Below are positions 8,254 to 17,652 of a stretch of DNA of 64,000 nt, in pieces; position 1 is the first letter of the stretch; every line of letters begins with the position of its first letter. This DNA comes from Candidatus Latescibacterota bacterium. GTDB lineage: Bacteria > Latescibacterota > UBA2968. A program made the translations under genes and the position numbers. The notes under the pieces are model-generated. The model did not search any database. It was not told where the DNA came from and worked only from the letters and a program-made list of their open reading frames with translations. The DNA lies in NCBI GenBank assembly GCA_022824945.1, contig JAJDYX010000010.1, positions 62,001 to 126,000 on the forward strand, given 5' to 3'.

Positions 8254-11200
8254 TTATCGAATATACTGAAAAAAAGTATCCTTTGCCACCCGTGTCCCCG
8301 CGACGAGATCCTCAATAATTACAAAAAGGCGATTTTGTCCTGCCTGTGCGTGTTCGAGGTGTACTTCGAGGGGCAAGCGTTCCCAATCGCTGTTGCCCAC
8401 TTGTGTATAGGACAGCGCGACCTCGGGTTGGTCAGTATTTCCTCGCCCACGCCTCTGCTCTGTTTCCGTTGCCTTGACTGCGGTCGTCACGCGATAGCGG
8501 GTCTGTCCAAACTCGTCTTTTGTCAAATTGTACACTTCGCAATAAAACGCCAGTGGATTGGGCGCGCGGACAGTCCTTCGAGGATTGGGAACAACCTGCC
8601 AATTTCCCCGACGAAATCGCGTATCGCGCAGCGTATCCGATAGACTTTTAACGAGCAAGAGATCGCTGATATGAAGCTGTTCTTCATCGTATTCATCAAT
8701 CGTCACATTGAGCGCGAACACCCCTTGCCGCGCGGTCATAGCATCAGTAATAGTCAGTGTAATATGATACATACCTGCAGGCACATCCTGGCGCGTGAGA
8801 TCCACAACTTCCCGAGTGATGACATTTGAGGTATCCACAAAATGCTGCACTTTTTGCGCGTTTCGATACACCACGCGGTATGCCGAATCGGCCAGAGCGA
8901 CCGCACGCTCAAGCACCACCTGGGGCTGCTGCCCGTCTGTAACGACGAGCAAATTTTCAAGCGGTATGCCATAGATAATATCCACGCGGGTTTTGCCTGC
9001 ACTACCCCGAAAGTCCGCCAGATCAAAATAAAAAGTACCCAGCGACAAGCGAGGTGCCTTGCGAAATTCATCGGGCTGGCTCACTGTGGCATTTTTGTAG
9101 CGAATTGCCGGAGCGTGTTCGGCAATTCGAATATTGTCTCTGAGCATAGTGGGAGGAATAGGAGGAATAGGCGCAAAATCAAACCCGGAGACGCCACCCA
9201 ATTCGCGTGTAAAATCGATGACCATGCCGCCATCCACCTCGGTATAGACCCACGACTCCCAGGGCACGATACTGCGATCGTGTTGCATGGTAACAGGCGC
9301 GTAAGCCTCCTGAGAAGGGTCACTGCGAGGAGGAGCTTCTTCACGGCGTCTCTCAACCGATTCTGAGGTATTTTGATCGGGTATATCGAGCACCTCTCTT
9401 TCGCGCTCAGCAGCAAATCCACGATCGCTTCGTATGGGAAAAACCGGTCCAATCAATTCGCTTTCATTGGGATCCCGATACAATTCTCGGTACACCTTTT
9501 CCTTCACTTCCTGCACACGCGTTGAGGGCAGCGAGGAAATCCATCCCGATCGAGCGCGGTAATCGGGTTCACCGTAGCGAATATAGACCTCACCGCGCCG
9601 ATCCCAGGGATAGTTTTCCCGCCCAAATGCCCAGCGCGCCATCCAGACCCGTTCGTAGTGCGCCAGTTGTCGCTCGTTGTATGCGCTGGACAAATTCGGA
9701 TTTTTTGCACGCCAAAAACGCGTCACATACTTTTTCTTTTCCGCATCGTCAAGCGCGCGATAAATCCCTATTTCTTCATCTAACAACAGCATCTGAATAT
9801 CGTCGTAAAGCTGGCGTTCGCGCGCGTTAATTTGCGCGAGAAATCGTTCGAATAATTGGGCCGATTCCTCAAAGCGTTTCACCCGCAACGCTTTGATTGC
9901 CATAATGGGCAACAAATGCGAGGCCTCGGGTTTTTCGCGTGCGATAGGTGCGACAAAGCGGTCGATATCCCGATAATTTTTCAACTGCAACAGACTTCTG
10001 CCCAGCCGTTCAGCGACTTCGTCGTCGGAATTACGTGTCAAATACGTCTGATAAAACGCCCGCGCTCTTTGGTGATCTTCACGGTCGGCATACCAATCTC
10101 CCAGAACGCGGTATGGCGGGAGATATGTCGAATCGCGCCGAATGGCGTTTTCGGCAATTTTTACGCCATCGACCATCCCCTGATCGAGAAGAGCCTGCGC
10201 GAGATAGCTGTACGCATCCAGATAATCCGGATTAGTTCGAATTGCAGACCTGAGTGCTTGCACTCCGTCATCGAAATGCCCACCCCTCCTCAGCAGCACC
10301 AGCCCTTTTCCCGCGCGTGCTTCTGCCAGAGCATCGGGGAAAATCATGGCTTTTTCAAATGCTTCTTCAGCCTGCTTGAGCAATCCCCGCTCGAGATAGG
10401 CATGTCCGAGCACACTCCACGTTTTTCCATCTTTTGCATGGTCTCGCAACGCCGCAATCTGGGTTTCTGCTGCCCCTGCTCCATACTGTGCGAGGTCTTC
10501 ACCAAGTCGTCCAATGGTCGCAGACACAATATCCGCTATTTTGTCCCATCGCCAGACTCTTCGCCCAGTTGAAGATCCCATCCAGAGAATTTGCCCGGAC
10601 TCCACTTCAATCAAACGCGACACCACACCGAAGTTGTCCATCGCGCCATCTTTGCCCAGCACGAGCAAACTGCCCGTCAGGATGGCCTCTGCAAGCGTTG
10701 TTTCCGATGCTTGCCGTCGCAAATCAGGACTGATGCGAGAAAACCGCTCGCGTCCCTGTCTTCCTTTTAGTGCCCCTGGTACGAGAGAAAATAGGCCATC
10801 GCGCTGAATCGCATTTTTGAGGTGCATTTCACAATCGGCAGCAAGAGGCAGATAATCCGTAGTATGGAGCGGTTGGATGAGAATATGATGTGGCAAATGT
10901 TCAGCTTCTGGTGCGGGTACAGGTGTTTCCACTTCGGCAAATCCAAGCGAAGACCGCACTTCGGTAGCGGGGATCTCTCCCACAGACCGATGTGCCCGCG
11001 TCCACACCCACGCAGGATTGTCCCGCACCTCACCCCTCCAGACAATCACACCTGTCTGAAGATCGATGAGTTTGAGTTTAATTGTGTAAATGCCCGTAAA
11101 CGCGACAGAACCAGTCAAAAGATAGGTGGCGGGGACCCTTTTGCTAAGGAACTCGCGCAGCGCGGGAGAAAGCTGCCTGTCCGTCTGGCCTATCTCCCCT

Positions 11201-11454
11201 GTTGGCACATCGGTTTCTATTAAAACAAAACGCGCCCTTCCCAGAGCGGGAACATAGGCGCGGCGGTGGAGTTCATAGGCGATGCGATCGGCCATATAGA
11301 CCCCGTAATCGCCATTATAAGGTGAATAAAAGGGCGCGATTGCCAATCGGAAGGTGGCTGGCGGCTGGGAAAAAACACTGACAGGTAGCTGTAAGATGGA
11401 TAGTACAAAAAGACATACCCAATAGAATATTTTTCGCCTCAGCAATAGCATCAA
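8254..11454 (-). CDS. Secreted GWxTD-domain TPR protein
   Basis: 1066 aa with a signal peptide (YWVCLFVLSILQLPVSVFS, cleavage near residue 30). Residues 35-150 and again about 190-330 resemble the FlgO/CsgG-type fold (RLAIAPFYSPYNGDYGVYMAD; AILTGSLLVLGKDGAM). They are followed by TPR repeats (about 340-520), then a segment with FWRAKNPNL and the GEVYIRYGEPD signature seen in GWxTD-domain proteins. In this copy the GWxTD tetrad itself is replaced by NYPWDRRGEV. The last ~350 residues look like beta-sandwich domains. GWxTD proteins are common in FCB bacteria and are presumed periplasmic or outer membrane; their function is unknown. It follows the DUF5683 gene by 12 bases, in one unit with the next two genes upstream. 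Confidence 0.8.
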   Translation of the reverse strand: MMLLLRRKIFYWVCLFVLSILQLPVSVFSQPPATFRLAIAPFYSPYNGDYGVYMADRIAYELHRRAYVPALGRARFVLIETDVPTGEIGQTDRQLSPALREFLSKRVPATYLLTGSVAFTGIYTIKLKLIDLQTGVIVWRGEVRDNPAWVWTRAHRSVGEIPATEVRSSLGFAEVETPVPAPEAEHLPHHILIQPLHTTDYLPLAADCEMHLKNAIQRDGLFSLVPGALKGRQGRERFSRISPDLRRQASETTLAEAILTGSLLVLGKDGAMDNFGVVSRLIEVESGQILWMGSSTGRRVWRWDKIADIVSATIGRLGEDLAQYGAGAAETQIAALRDHAKDGKTWSVLGHAYLERGLLKQAEEAFEKAMIFPDALAEARAGKGLVLLRRGGHFDDGVQALRSAIRTNPDYLDAYSYLAQALLDQGMVDGVKIAENAIRRDSTYLPPYRVLGDWYADREDHQRARAFYQTYLTRNSDDEVAERLGRSLLQLKNYRDIDRFVAPIAREKPEASHLLPIMAIKALRVKRFEESAQLFERFLAQINARERQLYDDIQMLLLDEEIGIYRALDDAEKKKYVTRFWRAKNPNLSSAYNERQLAHYERVWMARWAFGRENYPWDRRGEVYIRYGEPDYRARSGWISSLPSTRVQEVKEKVYRELYRDPNESELIGPVFPIRSDRGFAAEREREVLDIPDQNTSESVERRREEAPPRSDPSQEAYAPVTMQHDRSIVPWESWVYTEVDGGMVIDFTRELGGVSGFDFAPIPPIPPTMLRDNIRIAEHAPAIRYKNATVSQPDEFRKAPRLSLGTFYFDLADFRGSAGKTRVDIIYGIPLENLLVVTDGQQPQVVLERAVALADSAYRVVYRNAQKVQHFVDTSNVITREVVDLTRQDVPAGMYHITLTITDAMTARQGVFALNVTIDEYDEEQLHISDLLLVKSLSDTLRDTRFRRGNWQVVPNPRRTVRAPNPLAFYCEVYNLTKDEFGQTRYRVTTAVKATETEQRRGRGNTDQPEVALSYTQVGNSDWERLPLEVHLEHAQAGQNRLFVIIEDLVAGTRVAKDTFFQYIR

Positions 11455-11466
11455 ACTCGGCCTTCC

Positions 11467-12243
11467 TCAATTTATGGGCACCGACAGGGAAACCTGGGCT
11501 GGTCCGACCACCAGATGATCCAATACACTGGACAACCAGACCGCGGCGAGCAAGCCCAGCGCGAGATTGGCCCGCCCAGCGCGAGATTGTGCGCGTTCAA
11601 AATTTTGGGTAAATACATCGGAATTCGTGCCTGCTATGCGTTGACCCAGTTGCAAATCATTCAAACGCGTACCGCGATAGGTATTATATGAACTGCGATA
11701 GGATATATCGGCCACGAGCCAGGCCGCAGCGAGTACTGCCGAAGTCCCCATAAAGACATACCCCCGTTTTTTGTGTCCGCGGTACAACTGTCCCCACCCC
11801 GGCAAGAGAAGCGAGCGGCCCGTAGCACCCCAAAATGTGGTTTCTCCAAGAGTTTGTCGCAGCGTTATACGGCGCATGTCCGAAAGTAATGTCCGCGTAT
11901 CTGCAAGTGCCTGATCGGGGTCAATATCCATAATCCCCTTGTTGGCCTCTGGATCCAGGCGAAATACCTCGACAAGTGCCAAACGCGCACGAATCGTATC
12001 GCCAGACGCCATGTGAATGCGCCCCAGATCAAAAAAGATCTCGGCTCTCCGACCCTGTTGTGATCTGTCGAGCAGGGGGACCACGCCCAACAAGCTCGGA
12101 AGATGGGAGAGCGTCTCAAATGCACCGGCATAATCTCCCGCGCGATAAGCCGCCTGCGCTTTTTCAATAATTTCCCGATCATCTGCCCATGCTGAACCCA
12201 TTGTCAGCCAAAATAACACCCAGACAAATAGATTACGGTACAT
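11467..12243 (-). CDS. DUF5683-like membrane protein with TPR N-terminus
   Basis: 258 aa. A signal peptide (MYRNLFVWVLFWLTMGSAWA) is followed by a TPR-like helical region (AQAAYRAGDYAGAFETL ... LGRIHMASGDTIRARLAL). Then comes the DUF5683 signature SLLLPGWGQLYRGHKKRGYVF, with two hydrophobic segments (FMGTSAVLAAAWLVADI and ANLALGLLAAVWLSSVLDHLV). DUF5683 proteins are small membrane proteins of the FCB group with no defined role. Its start overlaps the end of the upstream lipoprotein gene by 11 bases, and the GWxTD gene follows 12 bases downstream. The arrangement suggests an envelope complex; this is inference. Confidence 0.8.
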   Translation of the reverse strand: MYRNLFVWVLFWLTMGSAWADDREIIEKAQAAYRAGDYAGAFETLSHLPSLLGVVPLLDRSQQGRRAEIFFDLGRIHMASGDTIRARLALVEVFRLDPEANKGIMDIDPDQALADTRTLLSDMRRITLRQTLGETTFWGATGRSLLLPGWGQLYRGHKKRGYVFMGTSAVLAAAWLVADISYRSSYNTYRGTRLNDLQLGQRIAGTNSDVFTQNFERAQSRAGRANLALGLLAAVWLSSVLDHLVVGPAQVSLSVPIN

Positions 12244-13744
12244 ACGTTATAACCTCCCCATTGTCATCTGAAAGATGTAAGAGATTCGGGCTCGATCTAC
12301 CGATAGTTAGATCACCTGCTGAGAAGGTGCCCGCAGGCAGAGGCCACGAGAAAAGTGCTTCTCCATTTGTCCGAAACATGTGCACCTGAGTGCGATCCAG
12401 CACAAAAACCTGTCCCGCGGTATTGAGTGTTAAAGCGCGCGGTTCGATTTGAGGACGTAGCACATCCTCCCACGCGATATGGCTGAGCACTTCTCCAGAA
12501 AAGAGCAAAACTCCCCGTTGAATCCCATTTGCCCATGCAATCCAGATAACATCATTGTGAACAGCGATATCCACGGGATCTCTATATTCGAGGTCAAAAG
12601 CACCGACAGGAGACATTGCAGCAGAATAGACGCGCAATTGCCCACCTGTCGCAATATAAAACCGCTGTTGATTATCCTGGGCCAATCGCACATGCGAAGA
12701 TGCACTTACCCAATTGAGGTGCGAAGGGGCCCATATTATCTGGGTATTACGAGACCATCTAATCCTTATAACGCCAACACGCCCAACTGAATCCAGGCCG
12801 CTGATGTAAGCGTGGGAAAAAGCTCCCCCCTCTTCATGCAACGGAGGTCCAACCAGATCCACGGATTGCGGCAGAAAGGGGCTCGAAAAAATATCAGTGC
12901 TGATAAGGCTGTGTGATATGTCGAAACCCAGAGTATGCCGCAGGTAAGAAAGTGAAATTTGGTTGGATCGCACAATCTGGGCGAACATGTCGGCTTCCCC
13001 ATAGGGATCGGCAGCCGAAAGTCGCACCCGCTCGTGCCCGCTGTTCAGGGGAGCTACAACATATCGTCCCGCTTCGCGATAAAATTGTACGCGCACACTG
13101 CGACTTGTGTGTTGCACACCCGTTGACAGGTGAGATCTTATAGCGTAAGTATAAGGGCGATTGTCGGGAATCGAACGATCTGAAAAAGATGTCTGCTGCG
13201 GGTTTTGCGTAACAAAGATCGTCTCGTAATCGCCTCCTGATGGTGCGCGCACAACTTCATAAGTCACCACATCACCCGCTTCCGCCTGCCAGACGAGTTG
13301 CACAGTAAGGGCAATGGGATTGCGCCGCATTTCGCGCAAGCCAGCGCCCGGGATGAGTATATTGACGCCGGAAGAATGCACCAGGCCGCCCTCGCTATGT
13401 TCGGCAACCACGCGGTATTGCAGGCGCTCGCCAGCAAACAGTTCGCCATCTCGAAACATTCCCTCAGTTGCATATCTGCCATTGGCATCAGTACCGGAGG
13501 AACGCTCGATATTTCTAAAACCGGAAATATCTTGCCGCTGGAGGACAAAATTCTCAACGCGCTTTTGACCGAGATACTCCCACTGTACAACAACCATTCC
13601 TGTGTTTGCCTCATAAACGGCATCAATAATGTGGATAAGCGGTGTATTGTATGGGTCTATACTCAGATCGCGTTGGGGATTATAACACCCGATGAGAATG
13701 CCCGCAGCACACGCGAATGCCAAATGAAGGTAGGGATTTTTCAT
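12233..13744 (-). CDS. Lipoprotein with Fn3-like and propeller-like repeats
   Basis: 503 aa from the ATG at 13744; an ATG 21 bases upstream is possible, but the chosen start gives a cleaner signal (MKNPYLHLAFACAAGILIGC). The lipobox LIGC at residues 16-19 predicts an acylated Cys, so the protein is likely membrane-anchored on the periplasmic side. Residues ~25-220 read as two fibronectin III-like domains (NTGMVVVQWEYLGQKRVENF; VTYEVVRAPSGGDYETIFV). The rest resembles a beta-propeller with strand repeats (RFYIATGGQLRVYS, DVIWIAWANGIQRGVLLF, QVFVLDRTQVHMFRTNGEA). First gene of the envelope operon, divergent from the TonB gene across 223 bases. Confidence 0.75.
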   Translation of the reverse strand: MKNPYLHLAFACAAGILIGCYNPQRDLSIDPYNTPLIHIIDAVYEANTGMVVVQWEYLGQKRVENFVLQRQDISGFRNIERSSGTDANGRYATEGMFRDGELFAGERLQYRVVAEHSEGGLVHSSGVNILIPGAGLREMRRNPIALTVQLVWQAEAGDVVTYEVVRAPSGGDYETIFVTQNPQQTSFSDRSIPDNRPYTYAIRSHLSTGVQHTSRSVRVQFYREAGRYVVAPLNSGHERVRLSAADPYGEADMFAQIVRSNQISLSYLRHTLGFDISHSLISTDIFSSPFLPQSVDLVGPPLHEEGGAFSHAYISGLDSVGRVGVIRIRWSRNTQIIWAPSHLNWVSASSHVRLAQDNQQRFYIATGGQLRVYSAAMSPVGAFDLEYRDPVDIAVHNDVIWIAWANGIQRGVLLFSGEVLSHIAWEDVLRPQIEPRALTLNTAGQVFVLDRTQVHMFRTNGEALFSWPLPAGTFSAGDLTIGRSSPNLLHLSDDNGEVITYVP

Positions 13745-13843
13745 TGCCTTGTACCAATAGATCATTAATCAACGGACTTTAATATATTGATATGAACTAT
13801 GGATAAACAAGCAGTTTGTCGAATAAGGGCTTGCAAAAATACC

Positions 13844-13872
13844 TTGCCTTTCTATTACGGTAGTGTTAGAAT
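13844..13872 (+). promoter_or_regulatory. Candidate sigma-70 promoter for the TonB gene
   Basis: TTGCCT (13844-13849) and TAGAAT (13867-13872) are separated by exactly 17 bases, about 95 bases before the TonB start codon. The rest of the 223-base gap between the divergent genes shows no open frame of note. The call rests on sequence resemblance only. Confidence 0.4.
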
Positions 13873-13967
13873 TTATAGATAGGTAAGTATAAGAGGCTCC
13901 AACAGTCAGCAAAGCAAGCCGAAAGTTCAATCACATAAGCCCGCAATTCTTTCTGCCGAGAAGAACC

Positions 13968-14657
13968 ATGAACGAAAAATCAGATCAGTGGATCACGCCT
14001 GAAATTCCGCGCACCAAAAATCCAGATTGTGATCTCAAACGCACTTATAAGCGCATATTTCGCATGAGCATGGGGATTGCATTCATCTTGCATGTGGGCA
14101 TAGGTATGATGTTTCCCACATTCACAGCCGGCACGCGCAAAATAGAGCGACGCACCATCGTCATCGAAAACGTCGATATACCGGAAACTCGCCAAATTCA
14201 CCGCGCACCGCCACCGCCACGGCCGTCCATTCCCATTGCAACCGAAAGCGAAGATGTGCCCGACGATGTTACTATTGAAACTACCGACCTCGATTTCGAT
14301 AAGGTCGATCTCCATGTGCCCCCACCCCCTGGCGATGATATTGCAGCAATAGTGGAACCAGAAGAAGAGATACTCGAATATTTCATGGTCGAAGAAAAAC
14401 CCGTGCTCATCAAGCGAGGAACACTGGTATATCCCCCAGTCGCCCTCAAGGCGGGTATTGAAGGCACCGTTCACTTGAAAATACTGGTTGACAAAGCCGG
14501 AGTGGTCGAACAAGCCGATGCTGTCAAAGGCAAAGAAATTTTTTATAAAGCGGCTCTTCAGGCCGTTAATCAATACCGTTTTAAGCCAGCCCGTCAAAAT
14601 GATAGACCTGTTAAAGTCTATCTCGTCATACCCATACGTTTCCGAATCGACAGGTAA
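13968..14657 (+). CDS. TonB family energy-transducing protein
   Basis: 229 aa. A cytoplasmic N-terminus, one transmembrane helix (about residues 33-52, MSMGIAFILHVGIGMMFPTF), a Pro/acidic-rich periplasmic spacer (HRAPPPPRPSIPIATESED; VPPPPGDDIAAIVEPEEE), and a TonB C-terminal domain from about residue 150 (YPPVALKAGIEGTVHLKILV ... AALQAVNQYRFKPA). TonB passes proton-motive energy from ExbB/ExbD to outer-membrane receptors; no exbBD is in the window. It stands alone and is followed by a strong terminator. A second TonB C-terminus lies at the right edge of the window. Confidence 0.93.
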   Translation: MNEKSDQWITPEIPRTKNPDCDLKRTYKRIFRMSMGIAFILHVGIGMMFPTFTAGTRKIERRTIVIENVDIPETRQIHRAPPPPRPSIPIATESEDVPDDVTIETTDLDFDKVDLHVPPPPGDDIAAIVEPEEEILEYFMVEEKPVLIKRGTLVYPPVALKAGIEGTVHLKILVDKAGVVEQADAVKGKEIFYKAALQAVNQYRFKPARQNDRPVKVYLVIPIRFRIDR

Positions 14658-14675
14658 TTTACGAACGCAAACACC

Positions 14676-14705
14676 AACCCCCCGACATTTTGCCGGGGGG
14701 TTTTG
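14676..14705 (+). terminator. Rho-independent terminator after TonB gene
   Basis: CCCCCCG (14678-14684) and CGGGGGG (14694-14700) form a seven-pair GC stem with a 9-base loop, followed by TTTT. It begins about 20 bases after the TonB stop codon. Confidence 0.9.
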
Positions 14706-14758
14706 TTATTGGCTGTATTCGTTTACGAACTTCTGGTGAGGCTTCGCAGTTACACCAT

Positions 14759-15499
14759 TCATCTAAGCATTTGCAATTCTATCCAAAGTTTCCGATATGC
14801 CTGAGTTGCCCTTGAACGCGGCCTGAAGCATGCCACGGGTTGTCTCGCCCAGCCCATCCGCTCCACATCTGTCGTGTACGGAATTTGTGCATTAAGAAAT
14901 TTTCCCTCTCGCTTGCCCACCTGCGCGATCGTGTCCTTATGCATTGTTTTGCGCTGTTCCACCATTGAAAAAAACGACACCATTTTTTTGCGTTTCAATT
15001 TGTTTTTTTTAAAGAACTCTACCAGCTTTTGATGCGTCAACATCGACAGAGTTGTCGGGATACACGGAACAACCACATAATCAGCCGCCCTGAAAACATG
15101 CTCGGCAAGGAGTGTCAGGTTGGGCGGGCAGTCCAGAAAAATATAATCGTACTCTTTCCGCATCGGCGTCAACAGACGCTTTAAGTAGCTTTTGTTTTTC
15201 GCCCGGTCGTCCAATCCCAAATCCAAATTGCGAAAAGACATGGCCGAAGGCAATAAGTCCAGACTTTCAAAGTCCGTCCCCCGAATATTATTCTCTAAAT
15301 GCTTGCCACCCTTCAAGAAACGCTTGCGTCCAAACTTTTTCTTTGCGCGGATACGGAAATAAAAAGCCGCAGCCCCCTGTGGGTCTAAATCGCACAGCAA
15401 TGCAGTAGCGCCGGATTGAACCGCTTCATAAGCCAGATTCACAGCGGCGGCGGTCTTCCCCACGCCACCTTTCATGCTATACAACGCAAAGATACTCAC
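14759..15499 (-). CDS. Orphan ParA/MinD-type positioning ATPase
   Basis: 246 aa. Deviant Walker A KGGVGKT at residues 10-16 with the signature lysine, then LLCDLDPQGAAAFYF (switch) and YIFLDCPPNLTLLAEHVF (Walker B). The late region matches the ParA/Soj fold (VPCIPTTLSMLTHQKLVEFF), with an unusual Lys-rich insert (KKNKLKRKKMVSFF) in place of the usual short linker. No ParB follows. It starts 9 bases after the CHAD gene stop. Orphan ParA proteins position cargos such as carboxysomes or chemoreceptor arrays on the nucleoid. Neighbours that bind or process polyphosphate make granule positioning the natural guess. Family certain; cargo inferred. Confidence 0.9.
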   Translation of the reverse strand: MSIFALYSMKGGVGKTAAAVNLAYEAVQSGATALLCDLDPQGAAAFYFRIRAKKKFGRKRFLKGGKHLENNIRGTDFESLDLLPSAMSFRNLDLGLDDRAKNKSYLKRLLTPMRKEYDYIFLDCPPNLTLLAEHVFRAADYVVVPCIPTTLSMLTHQKLVEFFKKNKLKRKKMVSFFSMVEQRKTMHKDTIAQVGKREGKFLNAQIPYTTDVERMGWARQPVACFRPRSRATQAYRKLWIELQMLR

Positions 15500-15508
15500 A
15501 CTCGTTCC

Positions 15509-17038
15509 CTATCTAAACAAATCGCGGTACAAACGAACATTTTTCTTTCCCGAAAATGTGGCAAAAGCACTGGCAAATTCGCGCCGAACACCTTGTTGCT
15601 GGTCGTGCAAACGCGCAATAAGCCCGCCAATAGCCGCGGCACAAAGCAGGCGATCCGCACGCTGGCTGCGGGACAATACCTCATTCAAATAAGTCATCAA
15701 TTCCTGCTGTTGTACTGATAAATCGTTAAAATCCCCCAGATTATCCTGCAATTTCTTCATATATCCGATGAGTTTGTTCATCTTATCTTTGGGAAAAAGC
15801 GAGGCAAAAAATTCTAACAAATACCGCAATTTCTTGCAGTCGATTCGCAAATTGTGCAATGTCTCGTCGGGCGTATCGCCTCCAATCGCCTGCCCCCTTT
15901 TGAGAACTTGTTTAAAACGCTTATAAATAAATTTTCGCGCAAGGGCTATAGCAGGTACAGCGGAGGCCTTCCCTCCCCGAGACTGTACACCCTGCAAAAA
16001 AGCCGCCCATGAATTCATCATGTCCAGATATTCGGGTTTATCGAGAACCTGCACCATGTCGTTAAGGGCACGCCGACGTTCGCTCTTTAAGCGCGCAAAA
16101 ACGGCATCCAGTCCGGGTTGCAGCGACCTGGGCAACATGGCGCGATAAGTCTCTTCTTCGAGCAAATACACGTCCAGATCTCGCAACCGATTGGTCGATC
16201 TGTTCAATTGCCGAAACTCATCCTTAAAATGTGCTACAGCATCTTCGGACAAAACGCCTTTGATTTGACTCAGCGCTGACCGCGTGCGCCGAATCGCAAC
16301 CCGAAAATCGTGCAGAAATTCCGTATCCCAATCCGCGCGAATGCCCGTTTCATTTTGGCGCATCACATCGTGCAGGCATTTTAAAATCTCATATGTTGCC
16401 TCGCCCCCACTCGCCTCGTGATTCAGGCCGAGATTGAGTTTTGAAGAATAATCGCCCGGCACGCATCCTGCGAGATTCATCATGCGCTCAAATACATCCT
16501 CTGCCGCATGTGCAACATCCAACTTCATAAAACGACGGCGCAAATTCTCAAAATCGCGCTCATATCCTCGCACACTTCGCAATGCCAGAGTCGCAACGTG
16601 TCCTTTTTCTGTGCTGGTATGCGTGAGGAATAGCCGAACAACCGTCTTTTCATCTGTATTCAAAACGCCAAATCCGCAAACTTTTTGCTTCACCTGCGCT
16701 CGAAGTAACAGCGCTCGAATAGAGAGCGCGTTCCGCAATGTGTCGCGCAACTCGCCCTCTGGGAACATCCACCAGAAGCGGCCTTCCAGGTTTTGTTTCA
16801 TCTCGATCTGATCGCGCATCATGGGGTATTCACCATTTGAAATTCGCTGTAAATACACCGCATTTCCCGCTTGTATCAGCGCGAGTCCCTTTTGATACAA
16901 CCGCCAGTCAAATGTGTCGAAATACCGCACCGTCTTTTCAACTTCAGATATAGGTAGCAGACGCTCGGTCGCGAGTTTTTCGACCACATCTCGTCCATGT
17001 GGATCACTTAATACATAAGTTTCACTGCGCGTGATCAT
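15509..17038 (-). CDS. CYTH-like/CHAD domain protein (polyphosphate-binding)
   Basis: 509 aa from the ATG at 17038, which overlaps the end of the CYTH gene by 17 bases and follows GGGTAAG; the frame is open further upstream to 17086. Residues 1-170 resemble a degenerate CYTH domain (VRYFDTFDWRLYQKGLAL; QIEMKQNLEGRF). The C-terminal ~300 residues are a CHAD domain: helix-rich with conserved His/Arg/Lys (HDFRVAIRRTRSAL; LNRSTNRLRDLDVYLLEE; LHNLRIDCKKLRYLLEFF). CHAD domains bind polyphosphate and target granules in several bacteria. The gene sits between a stand-alone CYTH gene and a ParA gene, all packed with overlaps or a 9-base gap. Confidence 0.9.
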   Translation of the reverse strand: MITRSETYVLSDPHGRDVVEKLATERLLPISEVEKTVRYFDTFDWRLYQKGLALIQAGNAVYLQRISNGEYPMMRDQIEMKQNLEGRFWWMFPEGELRDTLRNALSIRALLLRAQVKQKVCGFGVLNTDEKTVVRLFLTHTSTEKGHVATLALRSVRGYERDFENLRRRFMKLDVAHAAEDVFERMMNLAGCVPGDYSSKLNLGLNHEASGGEATYEILKCLHDVMRQNETGIRADWDTEFLHDFRVAIRRTRSALSQIKGVLSEDAVAHFKDEFRQLNRSTNRLRDLDVYLLEEETYRAMLPRSLQPGLDAVFARLKSERRRALNDMVQVLDKPEYLDMMNSWAAFLQGVQSRGGKASAVPAIALARKFIYKRFKQVLKRGQAIGGDTPDETLHNLRIDCKKLRYLLEFFASLFPKDKMNKLIGYMKKLQDNLGDFNDLSVQQQELMTYLNEVLSRSQRADRLLCAAAIGGLIARLHDQQQGVRREFASAFATFSGKKNVRLYRDLFR

Positions 17039-17498
17039 CGGGCTTACCCTTATGTGCGAGGATCGCATTTTTGTAACGGTCATCATCGGTCACATCTCTT
17101 CCAAACCACGGCGGAGGGACAAAGCGCGAACTTTCATCTATGGTCTCAAACTCGACTTCGGCCACCAACAGGCCCTTCAGGTGGCCGCGGTACACATCCA
17201 GTTCAATTGTCCATATCCCTTCGACGATCTCATAACGCATTTTTTCGACCCGCCTGCCCTCAGTCAAAGGCCAGAGATTATCAAATTGCGCTCGGCTCAA
17301 TTCCACCTCGACTTCCGTCCGCTGCACACCCTTGCCCTGTTTCACGGTCTGATAAAATTTCTCGCCTTTGCGACGCAGCCGAATCTCAGTGCCATTCTCC
17401 CCTACCGAGAGATAGCCCTGTGAGATTTCCACTCCCTTACAAGCCGTCAGATCCGGCATTTTTTGCACGCAAAACTTCCGCTCAATTTCTTTTGTCAT
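17022..17498 (-). CDS. CYTH domain triphosphate tunnel enzyme
   Basis: 158 aa from ATG 17498 (an upstream-extended frame adds 27 unlikely hydrophobic residues). The N-terminus MTKEIERKF holds the ExExK metal/phosphate motif at residues 4-8. Further tunnel-lining strands follow: EIRLRRKGEKFYQTVKQG, EVEVELSRAQF, WTIELDVYRGHLKGL and VAEVEFETIDESSRF. CYTH enzymes hydrolyse triphosphates such as tripolyphosphate or thiamine triphosphate; the substrate cannot be told from sequence. It is the first gene of the CYTH-CHAD-ParA operon. An SDR gene diverges from it across about 220 bases. Confidence 0.92.
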   Translation of the reverse strand: MTKEIERKFCVQKMPDLTACKGVEISQGYLSVGENGTEIRLRRKGEKFYQTVKQGKGVQRTEVEVELSRAQFDNLWPLTEGRRVEKMRYEIVEGIWTIELDVYRGHLKGLLVAEVEFETIDESSRFVPPPWFGRDVTDDDRYKNAILAHKGKPDDHAQ

Positions 17499-17652
17499 GA
17501 CAAAACGCAAGTTCCCTAATGTGAAAAATAGGACAGGATGCACTATCCCCGGTAACCAGAGTATAATTAATGATAACAAACCTCATCATTGAAAGCAATT
17601 TTTAAGATGATATTTGATGTAGCCATGCTTTCTCTATCGCATCGCACCGTTT

